NCBI RefSeq assembly: GCF_900607235.1
Contig: NZ_LR027848.1
Coordinates: 547,241 to 611,240, forward strand
Source: Olivibacter jilunii
Lineage (GTDB): Bacteria > Bacteroidota > Bacteroidia > Sphingobacteriales > Sphingobacteriaceae
DNA: 64,000 nucleotides
Direction of reading: 5' to 3'
The translations under genes and the position numbers were made by a program. This document shows positions 8,331-15,889 of this stretch, piece by piece. The notes beneath the pieces are model-generated. The model searched no databases and was not told the DNA's origin. It worked only from the letters and a program-made list of their open reading frames with translations. Position 1 is the first letter of the stretch. Every line of letters begins with the position of its first letter.

Positions 8331-8358
8331 TGTTAAGTTAATGTTAAGTTTGTGCTAA
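8331..8358 (-). promoter_or_regulatory. Pho-box-like triple direct repeat upstream of DUF47-pit
   Basis: On the minus strand the sequence reads TTAGCA, TTAACA, TTAACA at positions 8358-8353, 8347-8342 and 8336-8331, each separated by exactly 5 bases (11-bp period). PhoP-type response regulators of B. subtilis bind TTAACA-like direct repeats with about this spacing. The array starts 9 bases upstream of the -7 element, the correct place for an activator. That a PhoB/PhoP-type protein binds here is inference from motif, spacing and the phosphate genes around it. Confidence 0.6.
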
Positions 8359-8405
8359 CTCTATCCAAATGAACATTTGTGTAACAAGGAAAACGGTTCA
8401 TGTAT

Positions 8406-9431
8406 TTAAGCCTTTGCTAAAGTAAACCCAAAGGTTGAACCCAATCCTTCAGTACTTCTTACGGAAATTGTTTGTTGATGCGCTTCCAGTATATGTTTCA
8501 CGATGGCCAATCCCAATCCTGATCCACCAATTTGCCGTGAACGACTTCGATCGGTTCGGAAAAACCGTTCAAATAAGCGGGGCAAGTACTTCTCCTCAAT
8601 GCCGATGCCATCGTCCGTTACCTCGATGAGCACCTGGTCATGCAACTCGTAGGTTTTAATATAGGTGTGCCCCTTTTCTTTGCCGTACTTAATAGAATTG
8701 CTAATTAGGTTGACCAAAACTTGTCGAATTTTTTCTCGATCGGCGTTTACAAAAATTGGATAACTATATTTCTGCTTAAAGATTAGTTCTATATCATGCT
8801 TTTCTGCTTTTAGTTCTAAGGATTCCATTACTTCCTTAACGAGCAGGGAAAGATCAAATCGTTGGTAATTTATTTTAATTTCACCGCTTTCCAATTTAGC
8901 TATTTCATCCAAGTCTTTGATGAGATAACTTAGCCGATCAATGTTGTTGGAGGCTTTTTGCAAAAAGACTTCTGCTCTTTCAGGATCTTCATACATAAGT
9001 CCATCTTGAACGGCTTCTAAATATCCCTGAATAGCAAAAAGAGGTGTTTTAAATTCATGCGATATATTTGAAAGGAACTCCCTTCTAAATTGTTCCTGGT
9101 TTTTCAATGCATCTATCTCAATTTTCTTTTCCCTCGCCCAGGCTCTTACTTCTTCATGCACATCGTTGATAGGATCGTCACCCAATTGCTCGCCCAAGGC
9201 TTCCTTTAAATCTTTACCCAATTTAAGGTTATGGATCATTTTGTAAATGAGCGTAATCTTTCGATAAATATAGCGTTCAATGAGGTAGTAAAAAACAAAA
9301 AAGCTGCAAATGAACGCAATAACAAACGTTATTAGGAAGTAATACCAACTATGCTGAAAGTAGAAGTTTACCGAACTTAATGATAAAGCAACAATTAATG
9401 CATTTATTGAGACCAGCAACTTAAATTGCAT
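8406..9431 (-). CDS. Sensor histidine kinase, PhoR-like
   Basis: A 341-residue membrane histidine kinase. Two helices near the N-terminus (about 7-24 and 29-50) bracket almost no periplasmic loop, as in PhoR. A linker follows, then the H-box SNISHEFKTP near residue 123, the N-box NLISNSIKYG near 240, and the G boxes DDGIGIEEKY and GGSGLGLAIVK toward the end. No response regulator is adjacent. The gene lies 115 bases upstream of DUF47-pit on the same strand, and the Pho-box-like repeats are in that gap, which hints at a phosphate sensor, though its ligand cannot be proved from sequence. Confidence 0.88.
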   Translation of the reverse strand: MQFKLLVSINALIVALSLSSVNFYFQHSWYYFLITFVIAFICSFFVFYYLIERYIYRKITLIYKMIHNLKLGKDLKEALGEQLGDDPINDVHEEVRAWAREKKIEIDALKNQEQFRREFLSNISHEFKTPLFAIQGYLEAVQDGLMYEDPERAEVFLQKASNNIDRLSYLIKDLDEIAKLESGEIKINYQRFDLSLLVKEVMESLELKAEKHDIELIFKQKYSYPIFVNADREKIRQVLVNLISNSIKYGKEKGHTYIKTYELHDQVLIEVTDDGIGIEEKYLPRLFERFFRTDRSRSRQIGGSGLGLAIVKHILEAHQQTISVRSTEGLGSTFGFTLAKA

Positions 9432-9453
9432 AACCGGTTTAGTTTAAAACTTT

Positions 9454-10131
9454 TTAATTAATAGGCTGCTCTTCATCAAATTCACCCAAGATGGTGATGC
9501 CGCCCTTCACTTTATCGCCCAGCTTTACATTCACCTTTGTTCCTATAGGCAAGAAGACATCTACACGAGAGCCAAATTTAATGAAGCCAAATTCTTCTCC
9601 TTGCTTGACTTCTTTGCCTTCGTTAACATACCATACGATTCGCCTCGCTAGTGCTCCGGCGATCTGCCTAAACAAAACCTCTACGCCAAATGAGCTTTCT
9701 ACAACGATTGTCGTTCGCTCGTTAAGTGTTGAAGATTTTGGATTCCAGGCCATCAAGTATTTCCCGGGATGATATTTAAAAAATTTGACGATACCGGTAA
9801 TGGGGCTCCGATTACTATGTACATTAATCGGCGACATGAAAATGGATACTTGTAATCGTCTGTCTTTAAAATATTCTGTTTCTTCTGTTTCTTCAATAAC
9901 CACCACCTTCCCATCTGCCGGGCATAATATCTTTTGTTCACTTGGACTGATTTTACGGATTGGGTTCCTGAAAAACTGTATAACCGTCACAAGAAGTACA
10001 AACGAAAGTATATATACGATCCACGTCAATATACTATTGTCTGAGTAAAAAAAATGCACCAACGCATTTATTACAAAAACAAATAATATTGAAAGCGCTA
10101 ATGTCGTATAACCTTCTTTATGGAATTTCAT
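9454..10131 (-). CDS. psd: Phosphatidylserine decarboxylase family protein
   Basis: A 225-residue member of the short PSD class, which makes phosphatidylethanolamine from phosphatidylserine at the inner membrane. Two hydrophobic helices (about 10-27 and 33-50) anchor it. The conserved INVHSNRSPITG block is near residue 100, and the self-cleavage motif FGSRVD is near residue 185, where the Gly-Ser bond is cut to form the pyruvoyl group. The length fits the 210-230 residues of the short bacterial class. It lies 22 bases before the histidine kinase gene on the same strand. Confidence 0.93.
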   Translation of the reverse strand: MKFHKEGYTTLALSILFVFVINALVHFFYSDNSILTWIVYILSFVLLVTVIQFFRNPIRKISPSEQKILCPADGKVVVIEETEETEYFKDRRLQVSIFMSPINVHSNRSPITGIVKFFKYHPGKYLMAWNPKSSTLNERTTIVVESSFGVEVLFRQIAGALARRIVWYVNEGKEVKQGEEFGFIKFGSRVDVFLPIGTKVNVKLGDKVKGGITILGEFDEEQPIN

Positions 10132-10295
10132 TAGAATAATTTATTATTGTGTGTGCCCTGTAAGGTCATTATTTCGATACAAACTTAGCATATTTTTTCC
10201 TCAGAATAAATTATTAATAATCTTGCATGCCCATATCGCTGTGTCATATCAAGTTTGTTCATTGCATCATGCACAGGTACAGATAATAGGATGGA

Positions 10296-10829
10296 TTATA
10301 TCGCACGATATATGTCCTTTAAATTACGGCCGATGCCGTTATAGTCAAGACCATACCCCACAACAAATTGATTCTCTATTTCAAAACCAACATAGGCAAT
10401 TTCTTCAAAATCATGTTCAAGCGCATCCGGTTTTAACAGCAGGGTGCAAACAGCAATAGAAGCCGGTTCTTCTTCCGCGATTAACGCAATCACTTTCTTC
10501 AGCGTATTGCCGGTATCTACAATATCCTCCACAATTACAACCTCTCTTCCCTTGAGCGGATGACTGAGGCCAATTAGGTTTTTCACTTCTTCTTCCCGTT
10601 GATCACCTCGATAGGAGGCCATTTTCACAAAACATACCTCTGAAGCAATATGTACTTCTTTCATCAGATCGGCCATGAACATAAAACAGCCATTTAGCAC
10701 CCCCACGAACACCGGTATTCTATTTTCATAGGCTACATTTAGCTGTATCCCTATGAGCCGTAATCGCTTTTTTACCTGCTCATGCTCGATCATTAGCTCA
10801 AAATCTTTCTGATCTATTTGTATTTTCAT
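10296..10829 (-). CDS. hpt: Hypoxanthine phosphoribosyltransferase
   Basis: This purine salvage enzyme converts hypoxanthine or guanine plus PRPP to IMP or GMP. The 177-residue product has the PRPP-binding signature VVIVEDIVDTGNT near residue 97, with the catalytic loop around SYRGDQREEEV before it and the base-specificity region near VGFEIENQFVVGYGLDYNG. A frame extending to a TTG at 10832 exists, but the ATG at 10829 is the better start. That ATG shares one base with the stop of the upstream glycosyltransferase gene (TGATG), so translation is coupled. Confidence 0.95.
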   Translation of the reverse strand: MKIQIDQKDFELMIEHEQVKKRLRLIGIQLNVAYENRIPVFVGVLNGCFMFMADLMKEVHIASEVCFVKMASYRGDQREEEVKNLIGLSHPLKGREVVIVEDIVDTGNTLKKVIALIAEEEPASIAVCTLLLKPDALEHDFEEIAYVGFEIENQFVVGYGLDYNGIGRNLKDIYRAI

Positions 10830-12865
10830 CAATCCTGCTGCTCGTCTTTTTTATCTTTTCCAAAAAGCCTTTCAAAAAAACTTTTTGCTTCTTTAAGCTC
10901 TTCCTCCAAAATGTCCGGTTTAACCGTATCCACTTGAAGCGTATCGGGCCTTGCGGGCCGGAGTGCCTCCCTAAGCGTTACGTTATAAAACCCGTAACTG
11001 CTACTATCGCGCGGCACGAGGCCACGCCGGGCCATAATACCGCCTATTAGCCTAAAATAGCCTCCTAGGTAGGGCTTTAAATGGCCATCATACTGGAATG
11101 GATAAAGGCCTGTCTTTGGTTTCGGTATGATACTGGCCAGATAAATGCTTTCTCCTACATTCAACTGGGAAGGGTGCTTTCCAAAATAAAATCGCGATGC
11201 TTCTCCGATTCCATATACGTTTCTACCCCACTCAATAATGTTAAGATAAACCTCAAACATTCGATTTTTACTGACTATCTGATTATTTTCAATCAGCCAA
11301 ACCATCAATATCTCTTCTATTTTTCGCACCAATGTCTTTTCTCTTCCAAGAAAAACGTTTTTTACTAATTGCATGGAAATCGTGCTACCCCCTCGTTTAA
11401 AAGCTTTGGCTTTTAAGTTGGCCGTAATAGACATTTTAAATGCATCAATCACAAAGCCTTTATGACTAAAAAAAGAAGGATCTTCGGTGGTCAACACCGC
11501 ATTCCTGAGATTGGGTGATATTTCATTAAGTGGCGTGAAGTTGGGATTATTGGGCGACACATCAATACTACGCATCGCCTTTCCGTCTTCATAAGGTATG
11601 TAAGTAAATGGCGTATTAATCTTTGCTAAATTCGTTTTACCCCATGAATTTATGCGAAACCCTTTTTTATCCATTCCCGCAGCGAGACGTACACTGTCAG
11701 GATTATCTAAATCTACAAATAAATCTAAGTGGTACTTCAATTTTCCCGAAACCCTAATGCCTTCCAAATTATCAAACATTCCATGAGGAAATGAGTCAAA
11801 CATATCCTGCGCATCAATTTCCGGCATCTCTACACCCAATTCCACCGTACGATGTGGTTTAAAGGTTATCTTTCCAAAAGGATGGGCAGACAATTTTTTT
11901 ATTTTCACTTCCGAACTCCTGTCCAAACCGATGTAGTTTTCGCCCACCAAGACCTTCGCATCGATATGCCCCTGTGGAATGACGATTTCCTGCTCAGCTA
12001 TCCTCCAGTGTTGAACAACAAGATTTTTGGCCGCCCACCCTCCTGATATTTGTAGTTCTCCGCCATTCATCGTCACCTTTCGCAAATCCGTTTCCAATGT
12101 ATCAAACTTTAAGGTAAGTCCATACTTCTTTTTGATAACCGGTAATTCAACTGCTTTGCCCTCGGCATAAACTTTAAAATACAATTGCTTTTTAGACGGA
12201 CGTACGCGCCCTAAAACATGCCACACCGCTTCATTCCCATTAATTTTTACAGTAGAAGACAAATCACCGTCATCAATGATGGCTTTTGGTACCGTTATAA
12301 TTTGCTTAGCACTATCGTCCACATAACTTGCCTCGAAATTGGCAAGCTTCATGTTTTCGGGAATTTTATAAAGCACGCTGTTGATTAGCTTATTGGCCAA
12401 TTCGGCTAAATTCATTTTGGTGCCCCGTTGCGTAGTGTCTGCCTTTTTCTGCTTAAACAAGAAATCATAATTACTCAGGCTGTCTTTTTTTACAAAAGAT
12501 AAGGAAGCATCGTGTAGATTCAGCGCAGAGACTTTTACATCTCCTGATAAAAGTGGCCAAAGTTTCACGGTGACATCTAAATAATCAACGCCCAATAGCT
12601 GTTCCCGTTGGTTTGGTACCACGCGAAAGCCTTCGAATGTCACGGTACTAAAGCCAGAAAAATACGCTTTATCTATCTTTACATAGAGGTCATAATCCGT
12701 TTGAGCTTGCTTTTTTATTTGCTGCAGCGCTTGCTGCAACAAGCTTTCCCTTTTATTATAGATGACGCCGAGCGCGATCGCTAACACCACCAAAATCGTC
12801 CCCAGAACGATTAGCGCAATTTTAATGTGCTTCGGATGAATTTTTTTTAAATATTCTTTTATCAT
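10829..12865 (-). CDS. Membrane peptidoglycan glycosyltransferase (GT51) with AsmA-like N-terminal region
   Basis: The 678-residue product has one membrane helix at about 12-36 and a periplasmic part of two blocks. Residues about 40-400 are beta-rich and resemble AsmA/DUF3971-type repeats (for example SGFSTVTFEGFRVVPN). Residues about 435-620 are a family 51 glycosyltransferase with TTEDPSFFSHKG holding the catalytic glutamate, the KRGGSTISMQLVKN motif, and EVYLNIIEWG. There is no transpeptidase domain, so it polymerises glycan strands without crosslinking. Ordinary MtgA proteins are near 240 residues. The ATG at 12865 is preferred over an upstream GTG at 12880. It is coupled to hpt by a one-base overlap. 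Confidence 0.85.
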   Translation of the reverse strand: MIKEYLKKIHPKHIKIALIVLGTILVVLAIALGVIYNKRESLLQQALQQIKKQAQTDYDLYVKIDKAYFSGFSTVTFEGFRVVPNQREQLLGVDYLDVTVKLWPLLSGDVKVSALNLHDASLSFVKKDSLSNYDFLFKQKKADTTQRGTKMNLAELANKLINSVLYKIPENMKLANFEASYVDDSAKQIITVPKAIIDDGDLSSTVKINGNEAVWHVLGRVRPSKKQLYFKVYAEGKAVELPVIKKKYGLTLKFDTLETDLRKVTMNGGELQISGGWAAKNLVVQHWRIAEQEIVIPQGHIDAKVLVGENYIGLDRSSEVKIKKLSAHPFGKITFKPHRTVELGVEMPEIDAQDMFDSFPHGMFDNLEGIRVSGKLKYHLDLFVDLDNPDSVRLAAGMDKKGFRINSWGKTNLAKINTPFTYIPYEDGKAMRSIDVSPNNPNFTPLNEISPNLRNAVLTTEDPSFFSHKGFVIDAFKMSITANLKAKAFKRGGSTISMQLVKNVFLGREKTLVRKIEEILMVWLIENNQIVSKNRMFEVYLNIIEWGRNVYGIGEASRFYFGKHPSQLNVGESIYLASIIPKPKTGLYPFQYDGHLKPYLGGYFRLIGGIMARRGLVPRDSSSYGFYNVTLREALRPARPDTLQVDTVKPDILEEELKEAKSFFERLFGKDKKDEQQD

Positions 12866-13041
12866 AACGGGTGGACGCACTATTATTCGTCAAAAGTAAC
12901 ACTATTCTCTCATTATTAATGGTTCATTCACATCAAAGATAGGGGGATGACTATCGACGCAATGTATACTGTACGTTTGTTTATAAAATGTAGAAATACC
13001 GCAAACCCGGGTAAAGACCGCATTATCTACCCTATATTTCG

Positions 13042-13049
13042 TATTTTTG
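13042..13049 (+). promoter_or_regulatory. -7 promoter element for the mrp-nifU region
   Basis: TATTTTTG matches the TAnnTTTG consensus exactly and ends 20 bases before the Mrp ATG. The -33 region has no clear TTG, so strength is uncertain. Confidence 0.45.
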
Positions 13050-13068
13050 TACAAAATATGGAGTTCAA

Positions 13069-14157
13069 ATGATAACTAAAGAACAGATATTACATGCTTT
13101 AAGTTTTGTTGAAGACCCTGATTTCAAAAAAGATCTTGTTACCTTAAACATGATCAAAGATATTGAAATCACACCACATAAAATCAGCTTCAGTGTTGTG
13201 CTTACAACGCCTGCTTGTCCTATGAAAGATCATATTGAACATGCTTGCCGTAATGCGATCGCGCACTTTGTCGACAAAGAGATTGAAGTTTCCATTAACA
13301 TGACATCTCAGGTAAAATCGGCTCCCAATCAACAACTGGATAATATTAAAAATATTATCGTTGTGGCTTCAGGAAAAGGAGGAGTAGGGAAGTCAACCGT
13401 TGCAGCTAATTTAGCGTTAGCACTTCATCTTAAAGGAGCAAAAACCGGCTTATTAGATGCCGATATTTATGGTCCATCCATCCCTATGATGTTTGGTGTG
13501 GAAGGCGCACGTCCCAAGGCTTCTAAGACAACCGATGGAAAAACGAAAATAGAACCGATTGAAAAGTTCGGGATTAAACTATTATCTATCGGTTTTTTTA
13601 CGGATCCGAATCAGCCTATTCCCTGGCGAGGGCCAATGGTAAGTGCTGCTATCAAGCAGTTGTTTAACGATGCTGATTGGGGCGAATTAGATTATTTAGT
13701 GGTTGACTTGCCTCCGGGTACCGGCGATGTACACATCACAGTAGCTCAAAACTATCCCGTTGCAGGAGCCGTTATTGTAACGACGCCTCAAAATGTTGCC
13801 TTGGCCGATGCGACAAAGGGTATTGGCATGTTTATGATGAATACGATTAATATCCCTCTACTAGGGGTTGTTGAAAACATGGCCTATTTTACCCCCGCGG
13901 AACTACCTGACAATAAGTACTATATTTTCGGAAAGGATGGCGGCAAACGACTGGCTGAAAAGTTTGATGCTCCTTTTTTGGGCGAACTTCCTTTGGTCAA
14001 AAGCATTAGTGATGCCGGTGATAATGGCTATCCCATTGTAACTGATGAGGACGAGCTTATTTCCAAAAACTTTATATCAATTGCCGAAAAAGTGGCGCAA
14101 CAACTGTCCTTACAACATAATATAAAGGAAGTACAAAAGCCGGATTTTACACAGTAA
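13069..14157 (+). CDS. apbC: Mrp/NBP35-family iron-sulfur carrier ATPase
   Basis: A 362-residue P-loop ATPase that carries and transfers Fe-S clusters. An N-terminal MIP18/DUF59 domain covers about residues 1-85 (SFVEDPDFKKDLVTLNMI). The deviant Walker A GKGGVGKSTVAANLALAL is near residue 103. The Mrp signature VDLPPGTGDVHITVAQ is near 222, and a later NMAYF segment replaces the C-x-x-C seen in some relatives. A NifU-type scaffold gene follows 44 bases downstream, which supports a shared role in Fe-S cluster assembly. Confidence 0.94.
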   Translation: MITKEQILHALSFVEDPDFKKDLVTLNMIKDIEITPHKISFSVVLTTPACPMKDHIEHACRNAIAHFVDKEIEVSINMTSQVKSAPNQQLDNIKNIIVVASGKGGVGKSTVAANLALALHLKGAKTGLLDADIYGPSIPMMFGVEGARPKASKTTDGKTKIEPIEKFGIKLLSIGFFTDPNQPIPWRGPMVSAAIKQLFNDADWGELDYLVVDLPPGTGDVHITVAQNYPVAGAVIVTTPQNVALADATKGIGMFMMNTINIPLLGVVENMAYFTPAELPDNKYYIFGKDGGKRLAEKFDAPFLGELPLVKSISDAGDNGYPIVTDEDELISKNFISIAEKVAQQLSLQHNIKEVQKPDFTQ

Positions 14158-14201
14158 ATAATTTTTAGTATCTTTACATCTATTTTAAAACCACAAAGGT
14201 T

Positions 14202-14480
14202 ATGAGCTTACAGGAGAGAGTAGAAGAAGCACTAAACACCCTAAGGCCTTATCTCGAGGCGGATGGTGGTAATGTAACCATAGAAGAAATTACGTCAGAG
14301 AATGTCGTTCGCTTGCGCCTGTTAGGATCGTGTGCGTCTTGTTCAATGAGTATTATGACTTTTAAAGCGGGTCTGGAACAGGCCATTCAAAAAGCTGTTC
14401 CCGAAATTACCGCAGTAGAAGCAATTAACATTACCGATCCAAATGACCCGAATGCTACCATGCCCCAGCGTGTTAACTAA
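14202..14480 (+). CDS. NifU-like C-terminal domain protein (Fe-S scaffold)
   Basis: The 92-residue protein is a single NifU C-terminal domain, which holds a transient 4Fe-4S cluster for delivery to target proteins. The start of the domain (LRPYLEADGGNVTIEEI) and the CASC motif near residue 46 within LLGSCASCSMSIMTFKAGLE are characteristic. Stand-alone domains of this size are normal (Nfu type). It follows the Mrp-family carrier gene on the same strand. Confidence 0.93.
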   Translation: MSLQERVEEALNTLRPYLEADGGNVTIEEITSENVVRLRLLGSCASCSMSIMTFKAGLEQAIQKAVPEITAVEAINITDPNDPNATMPQRVN

Positions 14481-14547
14481 TTGACGCAAATCCTTTTAAC
14501 ATTATTTAACAGGAGCTTTTGCTGAGTTTTGGTAGTTTTATTGCATT

Positions 14548-15198
14548 ATGAAAAAAATCGTTTTTGTAACCTGCTTGCTTATTTTAAGTGTGTCTACCTT
14601 GGCATTTGCCCAACAACATACCGAAAAGAAGCTGGTACAGTTTAGCGGAGTTATACATAATGCGGATTCAAATATCGCTGTGCCCTATGTAACATTGACA
14701 AATCTCTCTTATCAAAAGCAGCTGTTTAACGCAAATCATCAGGGTTTCTTTTCTTTTGTAGCCCATGAAGGGGACACGATAAAACTCAGCGCTGTAGGAT
14801 ATCGTTCCGAGCAATTAGTGATTCCTAAAACCACCACTAACAAAGTGACGGTCAATTTAACAATGAAGGCGCAAATTATCGATTTGCCCGTCGTCACGGT
14901 TTATCCATGGGCCAGTATAGACGAATTTAACTACGCATTCATGAATTTGCAGATCGCCGATGACGATTATCTAATCGCTCAAAGAAACCTTTCTTATGAG
15001 TCATTGGTAGCGATGTCTAAGGTAGTTCCAAGAAACGCAACCGAAATACAAAATTTAGACGCGACCAGCAGACATATTGGTTTAACCAATAAGACTGTCA
15101 ATCAACGCAATTCCAACGCATTGTTTAGTCCCTTAGCCTGGGCAAATTTTATCAACCAAATTACGCAAGGAAATAAGAGTCGAGCGAGCGATAATTAG
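14548..15198 (+). CDS. Exported protein with carboxypeptidase-regulatory-like (CarboxypepD_reg-like) domain
   Basis: The 216-residue product starts with a clear signal peptide, MKKIVFVTCLLILSVSTLAFA, with cleavage likely before QQ. Residues about 30-110 form a CarboxypepD_reg-like beta-sandwich (FSGVIHNADSNIAVPYVTLTN, then GDTIKLSAVGYRSEQLVI), the module that also begins SusC-type receptors. The rest is uncharacterised. No receptor barrel follows, so this is a stand-alone small surface or periplasmic protein. Its function is unknown. It converges on the nitroreductase gene 18 bases beyond. Confidence 0.8.
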   Translation: MKKIVFVTCLLILSVSTLAFAQQHTEKKLVQFSGVIHNADSNIAVPYVTLTNLSYQKQLFNANHQGFFSFVAHEGDTIKLSAVGYRSEQLVIPKTTTNKVTVNLTMKAQIIDLPVVTVYPWASIDEFNYAFMNLQIADDDYLIAQRNLSYESLVAMSKVVPRNATEIQNLDATSRHIGLTNKTVNQRNSNALFSPLAWANFINQITQGNKSRASDN

Positions 15199-15216
15199 CT
15201 GTACTCCCTTACATGA

Positions 15217-15789
15217 TTAACTTTTTATCCATCGAATTTTTTCTTCGACAGGTTTTCGTTGGCCTTCTGCTTCTTTTTCATGATGATATCCTAGATAAAA
15301 AAGTCCCAAACATTCCTCATTTTGACTGAGTTGCAGAAAATCGCTCATCCCACTCAAGGTACCCGGCGTACTCCAGTATCCACCTATGCCTTTCGCTTTT
15401 GCTGCAAGCCAAAGATTTTGCGTCGCACACCCAACAGCCGCTATTTCCTCCCAACGCGGAACGATTCCACTATAAGCTATGTTAATTGCAATTACCGCCG
15501 CAGATTTTAGAATTTTTTCCTTGATATTATCAAACTTCTTTATCAAAAACTGCTCTTCTTTCGTTTGCACTCGATATAATTCGGCCATCTTATCAGCAAG
15601 CGCTTGGAGCCCTTGCCCTTTAAATACCGTAAAAAACCACGGTTGGGTGAGCTTATGACTTGGTGCATAATTAGCATATGTCAGAAGTTCCTTTATAATT
15701 TCATCAGGAATATCTTGATCGATATAACTTACAGGAAAAACACTTCGTCTATATTTTATATTATCCAGAATTATCTTTTCAGTAGACAT
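15217..15789 (-). CDS. Nitroreductase family FMN oxidoreductase
   Basis: A 190-residue NAD(P)H-dependent flavoprotein of the nitroreductase fold (YdjA/TdsD-like group). The RRSVFPVSY segment near residue 13 binds FMN, APSHKLTQPWFFTVF near 45 is the second flavin contact, and GCATQNLWLAAKAKGIGGYWSTPG near 130 closes the dimer site. The open frame runs back to 15885, but that extra part is translated from the hairpin terminator of the protease gene, so I place the start at the ATG at 15789. The physiological substrate is unknown. Confidence 0.88.
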   Translation of the reverse strand: MSTEKIILDNIKYRRSVFPVSYIDQDIPDEIIKELLTYANYAPSHKLTQPWFFTVFKGQGLQALADKMAELYRVQTKEEQFLIKKFDNIKEKILKSAAVIAINIAYSGIVPRWEEIAAVGCATQNLWLAAKAKGIGGYWSTPGTLSGMSDFLQLSQNEECLGLFYLGYHHEKEAEGQRKPVEEKIRWIKS

Positions 15790-15832
15790 ATGTTTGTCGT
15801 AATTAAATGAACGGTTGCTACATGCTATAAAA

Positions 15833-15861
15833 AGCCATAGCCACTTGCAGTGGCTATGGCT
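15833..15861 (-). terminator. Rho-independent terminator after the Prc-type protease
   Basis: Two perfect 13-base arms (15833-15845 and 15849-15861) with a 3-base loop form a strong GC-containing hairpin, followed on the minus strand by a run of five T. It lies 28 bases past the protease stop. Confidence 0.85.
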
Positions 15862-15889
15862 ATGAGTCCGATGTGTTCGAACCAAAAAA

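Noticed and set aside
10297-10312. Palindrome TATATCG-CA-CGATATA at the end of hpt
   Set aside because: The spacer is only 2 bases and no T-run follows, so it is not a terminator; an operator role cannot be supported.
14473-14511. TTAACA repeats before the carboxypeptidase-regulatory-like gene, similar to the Pho-like array
   Set aside because: The spacing is 10 rather than 11 bases with only two good copies and no -7 element in the right place; AT-rich DNA makes such repeats common.
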